Positions 1 through 5,376 of a stretch of DNA of 5,376 nucleotides are shown piece after piece. Source of the stretch: Streptomycetaceae bacterium (lineage in GTDB: Bacteria; Actinomycetota; Actinomycetes; Nanopelagicales; Nanopelagicaceae). The notes beneath the pieces are model-generated. The model was given only the letters and a program-made list of their open reading frames with translations. It had not been told where the DNA came from and did no database searches. The position numbers and the translations under genes are program-made. The stretch lies in assembly GCA_027490415.1 (NCBI GenBank), contig JAIXYD010000112.1, positions 1-5,376 on the forward strand, read 5' to 3'. Numbering within the stretch: position 1 is the stretch's first letter; each line of letters starts with the position of its first letter.

Positions 1-1004
1 CATTTCGTAGAGGCGAGACCGAATATGGAATCAAGGCGATTCCTGCTGGCGGATATTGCAAGATTTCTGGAATGACGCCAGATGATGCAATGGATCCTGG
101 TGAAGAATCGCGTGCTTTCTATATTGCTCGCTCGTCAAAGAAACTAATTGTTCTTGGTGCTGGTTCATTTCTTCACTTTGTTTTAGGAATTGTTCTTCTA
201 TTTACACTCCTTGCAGGAGTGGGTATTAACTCACTTACCTCGGTCGTTAAAGAGGTCGTGCCTGAGTCTTCGGCCGTCGCAGCAGGTTTTGCACAAGGTG
301 ACCAAATCCAATCAATTAATGGAGAAGAAGTAACCGATTGGGCTCGTGGAGTGGAACTTATCCGCGCATCAAATGGCGCAGAACTCACATTTACCGTCTT
401 GCGTAATGGCCAATCTCTTGAGCTTCGCGCTACTCCTCGACTAACAGATGTGGGGGGAGAGCAACGGTATGTGCTTGGCATCATCAACGAAGTTGGCGTG
501 AAGAGATTTGGAATACTCAAGGCGACTCAAGAGTCATTTGCAATAACGGGATCGATGGCGGTGCAATCTGTAAAGTCACTCGCGTTGCTTCCAGCAAAGA
601 TTCCAGAACTTTGGGGCCAAACTTTTGGTGGAGAAGAACGTGATGTAGATGGGCTAGTCGGGGTCGTCGGTGTTGCACGCGTTTCAGGTGAAACGCTTGC
701 AAGCGGTGATCAAAACTGGAACCAGCGAATTGGTACCTTCTTACTCATCATTGCTAGCCTCAACATTTTCGTTGGAATTTTTAATCTCTTGCCAATTTTG
801 CCTCTCGATGGTGGACATATTGCTGTTGCGATCGCAGATGAAATTCGCGCATTTCTTGCACGTCTTCGTGGTCGCCCACGACCTGCCCCAATTAATGTGC
901 AGGTGCTCACACCTATAACAGCAGTTGTCGTTGTGATACTTATCGGGCTCACCCTTCTCCTACTTGTTGCCGACATAATCAATCCCATCTCGCTCAATGG
1001 CTAA
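1..1004 (+). CDS. rseP: Site-2 intramembrane zinc metalloprotease RseP/Rip1 family, 5'-truncated by the window edge
   Basis: This is the C-terminal 333 residues of an M50 membrane protease, which cleaves membrane-anchored anti-sigma factors or similar substrates within the bilayer. The reading frame is open from base 3, and its first residues ([15 protein letters not shown], then ISGMTP) match the conserved region that follows the catalytic HExxH helix in this family. The gene therefore starts upstream, and the ATG at 72 is an internal methionine. In visible numbering there is a membrane segment at about 48-72, a PDZ domain at about 75-147 ([12 protein letters not shown] at 99-110), the second metal-site motif [12 protein letters not shown] at 261-272 (N261, P264 and the zinc-ligand type D269), and a last membrane helix at about 301-323. 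The HExxH motif cannot be seen. The usual AGPxxN motif after the active-site region reads AGSFLH here (53-58). ispG begins 20 bases downstream, so the two are probably co-transcribed. The family call is firm; the substrate is unknown. Confidence 0.95.
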   Translation, partial: FRRGETEYGIKAIPAGGYCKISGMTPDDAMDPGEESRAFYIARSSKKLIVLGAGSFLHFVLGIVLLFTLLAGVGINSLTSVVKEVVPESSAVAAGFAQGDQIQSINGEEVTDWARGVELIRASNGAELTFTVLRNGQSLELRATPRLTDVGGEQRYVLGIINEVGVKRFGILKATQESFAITGSMAVQSVKSLALLPAKIPELWGQTFGGEERDVDGLVGVVGVARVSGETLASGDQNWNQRIGTFLLIIASLNIFVGIFNLLPILPLDGGHIAVAIADEIRAFLARLRGRPRPAPINVQVLTPITAVVVVILIGLTLLLLVADIINPISLNG

Positions 1005-1024
1005 AGTTGGGGCAGAATAGAGCC

Positions 1025-2176
1025 ATGGTCGATCTCGGAATTCCTTCAGCGCCACTTAAGACACTTGCTCCTCGTCGCAAGACGAAACAGCTCATGGTGG
1101 GCAAGATCGGCGTTGGTAGCGATCATCCAGTGAGCGTGCAATCTATGTGCACGACTCTCACCTCTGATGTCAACGCAACTCTGCAGCAGATCGCAGAACT
1201 CACAGCTTCTGGATGTCAGATCGTTCGTGTTGCGGTGCCAAGTCAGGATGACGCTGATGCACTCGCACAAATTGCAAAGAAGTCACAGATTCCAGTAATT
1301 GCAGATATTCACTTTCAGCCAAAATATATCTTTGCCGCAATCGATGCCGGTTGTGCAGCAGTACGTGTAAATCCGGGAAACATTAAGCAATTCGATGATA
1401 AAGTTAAGGAAGTTGCGAAAGCTGCAGGAGATGCTGGAATTCCAATCCGCATCGGCGTCAACGCTGGATCTCTCGATCCACGCCTGCTCGCTAAGTACGG
1501 AAAGGCAACTCCTGAAGCTTTGGTGGAATCTGCGCTCTGGGAAGCATCACTTTTCGAAGAACATGGCTTCTCAAATATAAAGATTTCAGTAAAGCATCAT
1601 GACCCTGTCACGATGGTCAGCGCATACCGTCTTTTAGCGGCCAAGTGTGATTACCCACTTCATCTCGGTGTTACCGAAGCTGGTCCTGCCTTCCAGGCGA
1701 CAATTAAATCCGCAACAGCATTTGGAATTTTGCTTGCAGAGGGCATCGGCGACACTATCCGCGTATCTATGTCAGCACCTCCGGCTGAAGAAGTTAAGGT
1801 CGGCATCTCCATTTTGGAATCACTCAATTTGCGCCAACGTAAACTCGAAATTGTCTCTTGCCCATCCTGCGGTCGTGCACAAGTTGATGTCTACACATTG
1901 GCAGAAAAAGTGCAGGCAGGTCTTGAGGGAATGACAGTTCCACTTCGCGTTGCAGTAATGGGCTGTGTTGTTAATGGCCCGGGTGAAGCACGTGAGGCCG
2001 ATCTCGGCGTTGCATCGGGTAACGGAAAAGGTCAGATCTTTGTAAAGGGCGTCGTCATCAAGACCGTACCTGAGGCCCAGATCGTTGAAACTTTGATTGA
2101 AGAAGCTATGCGCCTTGCAGATGAAATGGAAGCTGCAGGAGTTGCCAGCGGAAAGCCTGAAGTTCTTACGCAGTAA
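1025..2176 (+). CDS. ispG: 4-hydroxy-3-methylbut-2-en-1-yl diphosphate synthase IspG (GcpE)
   Basis: IspG is the cytosolic [4Fe-4S] enzyme of the MEP isoprenoid pathway. It reductively converts methylerythritol cyclodiphosphate to HMBPP, the substrate of IspH. The 383-residue protein has the two-domain bacterial form. A TIM barrel includes [11 protein letters not shown] near the N-terminus, VIADIHFQP and [11 protein letters not shown]-terminal iron-sulfur domain carries C279 and C282 (CPSCGRA) and C314 in [10 protein letters not shown], with E321. This spacing (3, 32 and 7 residues) is the same as in the E. coli enzyme (C270, C273, C305, E312), so the enzyme should be active. I chose ATG 1025 (MVDLGIP) because it matches the N-terminal length of mycobacterial homologues. 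A TTG at 1007 would add six residues without family support. A GGGG stretch at 1009-1012 is only a weak ribosome-binding candidate, and coupling to rseP translation is plausible. No internal break is seen. Confidence 0.97.
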   Translation: MVDLGIPSAPLKTLAPRRKTKQLMVGKIGVGSDHPVSVQSMCTTLTSDVNATLQQIAELTASGCQIVRVAVPSQDDADALAQIAKKSQIPVIADIHFQPKYIFAAIDAGCAAVRVNPGNIKQFDDKVKEVAKAAGDAGIPIRIGVNAGSLDPRLLAKYGKATPEALVESALWEASLFEEHGFSNIKISVKHHDPVTMVSAYRLLAAKCDYPLHLGVTEAGPAFQATIKSATAFGILLAEGIGDTIRVSMSAPPAEEVKVGISILESLNLRQRKLEIVSCPSCGRAQVDVYTLAEKVQAGLEGMTVPLRVAVMGCVVNGPGEAREADLGVASGNGKGQIFVKGVVIKTVPEAQIVETLIEEAMRLADEMEAAGVASGKPEVLTQ

Positions 2177-2189
2177 AGATGCAGTAAAG
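2170..2189 (+). repeat. Two direct copies of GCAGTAAAG spaced 11 bases apart
   Basis: The 9-mer GCAGTAAAG occurs at 2170-2178 and again at 2181-2189, separated by AT. The first copy contains the ispG stop codon and the second lies in the gap before proS. The 11-base period would put both copies on nearly the same DNA face, as in some operators, but the repeat is short and A-rich and could be chance. No function is assigned. Confidence 0.3.
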
Positions 2190-2190
2190 G

Positions 2191-2226
2191 CACAATAAGC
2201 AGCAGAGTCTCAGGTAGGCTCGCCCC
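2191..2226 (+). promoter_or_regulatory. Probable proS promoter, leaderless-type -10 TAGGCT
   Basis: TAGGCT at 2215-2220 fits the actinobacterial sigma-70 -10 consensus TANNNT. It is followed by exactly six bases and then the A of the proS ATG, which is the geometry of a leaderless transcript beginning at the start codon. There is no TTGACA-like -35; CACAAT at 2191-2196 lies 18 bases upstream of the -10 box. The same 11-mer AGGTAGGCTCG (2212-2222) precedes rimP. The alternative is that AGGTAGG (2212-2218) acts as a Shine-Dalgarno site eight bases before the ATG. The sequence alone does not separate the two. Confidence 0.5.
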
Positions 2227-3957
2227 ATGTTGCGAATGTCCACCCTCTTCTTGCGCACTCTGCGCGATGATCCAGCAGATGCTGAAGTGGCAAGCCATCG
2301 CCTCTTAGTGCGAGCAGGTTATATTCGACGAATCGGTGCCGGCATCTATTCATGGCTGCCTCTGGGTGTAATCACGCTACGCAATATTGAGCGCGTTATT
2401 CGCGAAGAGATGGATAGAGCTGGATTTCAAGAAGTTCACTTCCCATCGCTACTTCCACGTGAGCCTTACGAGGCAACTAATCGCTGGGAAGAGTACGGCC
2501 CATCTCTCTTTCGTTTGCAAGATCGAAAAGGCGCAGATTATCTCTTAGGCCCAACGCACGAAGAGATGTTTACTTTGATGGTGAAGGGCGAGTACTCCTC
2601 CTATAAAGATCTTCCGTTGTCTATCTATCAGATTCAGACAAAGTTCCGTGATGAAGCACGCCCACGCAGCGGAATCATCCGCGGTCGTGAGTTTGTGATG
2701 AAAGATTCATATTCTTTCGATATTGATGATGCTGGCCTTGATATTTCCTATCAAAAGCATCGTGATGCATACGTCCAAACATTTGATCGCTTAGGGCTGA
2801 AATACAACATCGTCAGGGCGGTCTCAGGTGCCATGGGTGGTTCAAAGTCTGAGGAATTTCTAGCGCCATGTACAACGGGTGAAGATACCTATGTTCTCTG
2901 CCCATCATGTGGGTTTGCAGCCAATGTCGAAGCGATGGTGACAAAGGTTGATCCCGTTGATGCAAGTGCGACACCCGCTCTCGAAGAACTTGATACTCCA
3001 AATACTCCAACAATTGATTCACTTGTACAGGTTCTCAATGAACGCTTTGGTGGGGGATTCACCGGTGCAAGTACTTTAAAGAATGTCATGTTGGTTGCAG
3101 ATGGAGAGGCAATCTCTGTCTTAGTTCCAGGAGATCGTGAAGTGGATCTCAAGAGATTCCAAGAAAATCTCGGCGGCATTCACGAACTTCGCACATTTGA
3201 AGAGGCAGATTTCGCAAAGTTCCCAGGACTTGTAAAGGGTTACATCGGACCCCAGAACGCGCAAGCACTCGGTATCAAAGTCTATGCAGATCCTCGAGTC
3301 GCTCCCGGTACTTCATGGGTGACTGGCGCAAATAAGCGAGATCGCCATGCACGCAATGTTGTTAACGGCCGTGACTTCACACCGGATGCATATGTTGAAG
3401 CAGCTGAAGTGCGTGCAGGAGATGCTTGCCCAGAGTGTTCAACAGAAGTGATTATTGATCGCGCAATTGAAATTGGCCATATCTTCCAACTTGGTCGCAA
3501 GTATGCCGAGGCCCTTTCGCTAACAGTTTTGGATCAGAACGGTAAATCCCAAGTTGTAACAATGGGTTCTTATGGCATTGGAGTTACTCGCGCAGTTGCT
3601 GCAATTGCCGAGCAGACATATGACGAGATTGGTCTCAACTGGCCAGCAGAGTTAGCCCCGGCTAAAGTCCATATTGTCGCTACTGGAAAAGAAGATCTTC
3701 CCTTTGACACCGCCGAGAAGATTGCGTCAGAACTTGAGGCTGCTGGCGTAAGTGTCATGCTTGATGATCGACGCGGTACAAGCCCAGGCGTTAAGTTTAA
3801 GGATGCAGAACTTATTGGAAATCCTGTAATTGTGGTTGTCGGTAAATCACTCGAGCAGGGAAATATCGAAGTGCGCGTTCGTAAGAGCGGAGATAAGCAA
3901 GAAGTTGCACTTGCTTCGGCGGTAACTTCAATCTGCACACTCGTCACCTCTCTCTAG
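2227..3957 (+). CDS. proS: Prolyl-tRNA synthetase, bacterial type with editing insertion
   Basis: This class II aminoacyl-tRNA synthetase charges tRNA-Pro in the cytosol. The 576 residues match the bacterial form (about 570). The catalytic core includes the proline-binding loop GPTHEEM (T110, E112), motif 2 FRDEARPR with R141, then [12 protein letters not shown], and motif 3 GSYGIGVTR (447-455). An INS editing domain that hydrolyses mischarged alanyl-tRNA-Pro lies between motifs 2 and 3, at about 225-405. It has TPNTPTI at 257-263, K285 at the expected catalytic lysine position, and GANKRDRH ending at H374. The C-terminal anticodon-binding domain (about 478-565) has [20 protein letters not shown]. 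Two CxxC pairs, C225/C228 and C401/C404, flank the INS domain and may bind zinc; as I recall it, the E. coli enzyme lacks them. ATG 2227 ([20 protein letters not shown]) matches mycobacterial ProS at the N-terminus. No frameshift is seen. Confidence 0.98.
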   Translation: MLRMSTLFLRTLRDDPADAEVASHRLLVRAGYIRRIGAGIYSWLPLGVITLRNIERVIREEMDRAGFQEVHFPSLLPREPYEATNRWEEYGPSLFRLQDRKGADYLLGPTHEEMFTLMVKGEYSSYKDLPLSIYQIQTKFRDEARPRSGIIRGREFVMKDSYSFDIDDAGLDISYQKHRDAYVQTFDRLGLKYNIVRAVSGAMGGSKSEEFLAPCTTGEDTYVLCPSCGFAANVEAMVTKVDPVDASATPALEELDTPNTPTIDSLVQVLNERFGGGFTGASTLKNVMLVADGEAISVLVPGDREVDLKRFQENLGGIHELRTFEEADFAKFPGLVKGYIGPQNAQALGIKVYADPRVAPGTSWVTGANKRDRHARNVVNGRDFTPDAYVEAAEVRAGDACPECSTEVIIDRAIEIGHIFQLGRKYAEALSLTVLDQNGKSQVVTMGSYGIGVTRAVAAIAEQTYDEIGLNWPAELAPAKVHIVATGKEDLPFDTAEKIASELEAAGVSVMLDDRRGTSPGVKFKDAELIGNPVIVVVGKSLEQGNIEVRVRKSGDKQEVALASAVTSICTLVTSL

Positions 3958-3964
3958 AGCTCAC

Positions 3965-4747
3965 GTGTTCTACGACATCACCCTCACCACACTCGTATTT
4001 CTCATTTGTGCAGCATTTTGTGCGGGCCTGATTGATTCAATGGCTGGTGGCGGCGGATTGATCCAACTCCCGGCGCTGCTTATTGGTCTACCTAAATTTG
4101 AAACGGTGGAAGTGCTGGGAACAAATAAATTGACCTCAGTATTTGGTACTTCGGCGGCAACACTTCTTTATCGACGTGCAATCACTTTCAACTGGAGATT
4201 GCTGACTGCTATGGCCCTTCCTGCATTTATCGGATCTATTGGCGGGGCACTTTTAGCCTCATCAATACCAACAAAGGCGCTCCGCCCAACCATTGTGGTT
4301 CTCCTCATCGCCGTAGTCATCTACACAGTCAAGCGTCCACAACTTGGTGCCGTTGAATCTCTCAAGCATTCTCCAGCAAAGCAGATGCGAATCGGTTCAA
4401 TAGCCGCTGGTGGAATCGGTTTCTATGATGGGCTAATTGGCCCCGGAACAGGTTCATTCTTGATTCTCGTGTTGGTCGCTGTTCTAGGGTTTGCATTCTT
4501 GAACGCTTCAGCTATGGCGAAGGTCATCAACCTCTGCACAAACCTCGGCGCAATTCTCGTCTTCGGACTAGATGGCTCAATTCTCTGGAAAGTTGGGTTG
4601 TTGTTGGCAGTAGCAAATGTTGCCGGCGGGCTCATTGGTGCAACACTTGCGATTCGAGGCGGTTCCACATTTGTGCGAAAAATTTTCCTTTTTATAACTA
4701 CTGCATTGATATTCAAGGTCGGTTTAGACACAATCACAATGTGGTGA
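3965..4747 (+). CDS. TauE/SafE (TSUP, DUF81) family integral membrane protein, YfcA-like
   Basis: This is a 260-residue, strongly hydrophobic protein with roughly seven or eight predicted membrane segments. It shows the internal duplication typical of the TSUP family. The N-terminal repeat has GLIDSMAGGGGLIQLPAL (21-38) followed by LGTNKLTSVFGT (51-62). The C-terminal repeat has GFYDGLIGPGTGSF (152-165) followed by KVINLCTNLGAI (186-197). Length and motifs resemble E. coli YfcA. Characterised family members export or import sulfonates, sulfite or related sulfur compounds, but most are unassigned and the substrate cannot be read from this sequence. Translation probably starts at GTG 3965, since the first membrane segment follows almost at once. 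No strong ribosome-binding site is visible, so coupling to proS, whose stop is 7 bases upstream, is likely. It is the only non-housekeeping gene in the window. The family call is secure; a cargo-specific name would be a guess. Confidence 0.88.
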   Translation: MFYDITLTTLVFLICAAFCAGLIDSMAGGGGLIQLPALLIGLPKFETVEVLGTNKLTSVFGTSAATLLYRRAITFNWRLLTAMALPAFIGSIGGALLASSIPTKALRPTIVVLLIAVVIYTVKRPQLGAVESLKHSPAKQMRIGSIAAGGIGFYDGLIGPGTGSFLILVLVAVLGFAFLNASAMAKVINLCTNLGAILVFGLDGSILWKVGLLLAVANVAGGLIGATLAIRGGSTFVRKIFLFITTALIFKVGLDTITMW

Positions 4748-4759
4748 TAAATTTAGCCT

Positions 4760-4795
4760 CACAACTTAACAATAATCGAATAGGTAGGCTCGTTT
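4760..4795 (+). promoter_or_regulatory. Probable rimP promoter, leaderless-type -10 TAGGCT
   Basis: TAGGCT at 4785-4790 fits the TANNNT -10 consensus and is followed by five bases (CGTTT) before the rimP ATG, so transcription could begin at or very near the start codon. The surrounding 11-mer AGGTAGGCTCG (4782-4792) is identical to the element before proS. A CACAA at 4760-4764 sits about 25 bases upstream of the -10, close to the position of CACAA before proS, but no canonical -35 is present. AGGTAGG (4782-4788), seven bases before ATG, could instead act as a Shine-Dalgarno site. The rest of the 48-base gap holds nothing I recognise. Confidence 0.5.
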
Positions 4796-5269
4796 ATGGC
4801 ACTTAAAGATCAGATATCCGGACTCGTAACACCAGCAGTATCGGATCTGGGTTTCTACCTAGAAGATGTTCATATCGCTACTCCTGGAAACCACCGTATT
4901 GTTACCTGCATTGTTGATGGTGATGCTTCACTCAATTTAGATCAAGTAACAAGTGTTTCTCGCGTTATCTCTGAGCTTCTCGATGAAGCGGCTTTTATGG
5001 GGGAGACGCCATTTACTCTCGAAGTAACTTCTCCGGGTGTAGATCGTCCGCTCACTCAACCTCGTCACTTCGCCAAGAACGTTGATCGCCTTCTCAAAGT
5101 CATTAAACTCGATGGCAGTGAGATCACGGGTCGAATTCTCTCCAACACCGATAACGATGTAACTCTTACTGTCGTAGTCAAGAAGGAAACCACTGAGCAA
5201 ACTATTTCTCTTGCTGAGATCAAGCGTGCAGTTGTTGAAATTGAGTTCAATCGAAAGGATGACAAGTAA
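4796..5269 (+). CDS. rimP: Ribosome maturation factor RimP
   Basis: RimP (formerly YhbC/P15a) binds the 30S subunit precursor and assists its late maturation. The 157 residues match the family's usual length. The N-terminal alpha/beta domain (about 1-78) includes FYLEDVHI and ends at the family signature SPGVDRPL (79-86). The C-terminal Sm-like beta-barrel domain (about 90-152) includes GSEITGRIL and the closing EIKRAVVEIEF (141-151). ATG 4796 is the only sensible start: it opens with MALKDQISGLVTPAVSDLGF, a typical family N-terminus. The gene leads the conserved rimP-nusA module, which in most bacteria continues towards infB. Its stop codon directly abuts the nusA ATG. The probable promoter just upstream would drive both genes. 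No unusual residues were noticed. Confidence 0.96.
   Translation: MALKDQISGLVTPAVSDLGFYLEDVHIATPGNHRIVTCIVDGDASLNLDQVTSVSRVISELLDEAAFMGETPFTLEVTSPGVDRPLTQPRHFAKNVDRLLKVIKLDGSEITGRILSNTDNDVTLTVVVKKETTEQTISLAEIKRAVVEIEFNRKDDK
5254..5259 (+). promoter_or_regulatory. Ribosome-binding site for nusA inside the rimP end
   Basis: AAAGGA lies in the last codons of rimP, ten bases before the nusA ATG at 5270. It is the clearest Shine-Dalgarno-like sequence in the window. It supports ATG 5270 rather than the in-frame ATG at 5282 as the nusA start. Confidence 0.55.
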
Positions 5270-5376
5270 ATGCATGTAGATATGCAGGCACTTGCCGCTC
5301 TGACTTCCGAGAAAGCAATGCCCATCGAGGCGCTCATCACCGCAATTGAACTTGGAGTTCTCACCGCCTATAACGA
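5270..5376 (+). CDS. nusA: Transcription termination/antitermination factor NusA, N-terminal fragment cut by the window edge
   Basis: Only 35 codons are visible, reading MHVDMQALAAL, then EKAMPIEALITAIELGVLTAYN. The pattern of an acidic/hydrophobic start followed by a helix ending in LLTAY-type residues is that of the actinobacterial NusA N-terminal domain, which contacts RNA polymerase. Mycobacterial NusA begins MNIDMAAL and has a corresponding LLTAY. Position supports the call: rimP is almost always followed by nusA. The ATG immediately follows the rimP TAA with zero spacing, so translation is probably coupled. The S1, KH1 and KH2 RNA-binding domains would lie beyond the window and cannot be assessed. 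The fragment is short, so the identification rests on this match plus synteny. Confidence 0.9.
   Translation, partial: MHVDMQALAALTSEKAMPIEALITAIELGVLTAYN

Noticed and set aside
72..74. ATG 72 as the start of the rseP-like gene
   Set aside because: The frame is open back to base 3 and encodes conserved RseP residues ([14 protein letters not shown]), so the gene continues off the left edge and this Met is internal.
173..520. 115-codon minus-strand open frame within rseP
   Set aside because: It is antisense to the PDZ domain coding region and looks like a shadow frame, with no family resemblance.
3570..3947. 125-codon open frame on the minus strand inside proS
   Set aside because: It is antisense to a highly conserved part of ProS (motif 3 and the anticodon-binding domain), has Ser/Thr/Ala-rich low-information composition and matches no family I recognise.
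4755..4790. Possible hairpin or terminator between the TSUP gene and rimP (AGCCT pairing with AGGCT)
   Set aside because: Only five base pairs with a loop of about 26 bases and no following T-run; the 3' arm is better explained as part of the promoter-like element.
4937..5364. Minus-strand open frames of 112 and 99 codons across rimP and nusA
   Set aside because: They are antisense to conserved RimP and NusA coding sequence, have no recognisable domain and are explained by codon bias of the plus-strand genes.
1..5376. A previously undescribed defence, mobile or biosynthetic system
   Set aside because: All coding space is filled by five recognised housekeeping genes and one known transporter family, on one strand, with gaps of 50 bases or less and no repeats, integrase or anomalous composition.

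Overview
The window is a compact, all-plus-strand stretch of housekeeping genes. The order is 3' end of rseP (site-2 protease), ispG (isoprenoid MEP pathway), proS (prolyl-tRNA synthetase), a TauE/SafE (TSUP) membrane protein, rimP (30S maturation) and the 5' end of nusA. IspG and ProS resemble actinobacterial (mycobacterial-type) proteins almost segment by segment, and rseP-ispG followed by proS-rimP-nusA is a familiar actinobacterial arrangement. By eye the base composition is moderate, with many A/T-ending codons, and intergenic gaps are short. Together this suggests a low-to-mid-GC, streamlined actinobacterium such as the freshwater Nanopelagicales (acI) group. The lineage is an inference; the phylum is fairly secure.

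Layout: rseP enters from the left edge already in frame, so its HExxH active-site helix lies outside the window, and it ends at 1004. ispG follows after 20 bases. A 50-base gap (2177-2226) carries a probable promoter directly upstream of proS. The TSUP gene begins with GTG 7 bases after the proS stop and is probably co-transcribed with it. A 48-base gap (4748-4795) carries the same 11-base promoter-like element (AGGTAGGCTCG) in front of rimP. The rimP stop codon abuts the nusA ATG with no intervening base, and nusA runs off the right edge. No intergenic stretch exceeds 50 bases, and I saw no RNA genes, mobile elements, CRISPR arrays or convincing intrinsic terminators.

Functionally the window joins membrane-protein and envelope proteolysis (RseP) and isoprenoid precursor synthesis (IspG) to translation and transcription functions (ProS, RimP, NusA). 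The TSUP transporter is the only accessory-looking member. I did not find a novel biological system here. The most useful observations are the repeated leaderless-type promoter element before proS and rimP, the position of the TSUP gene, and start-site corrections for rseP and ispG.
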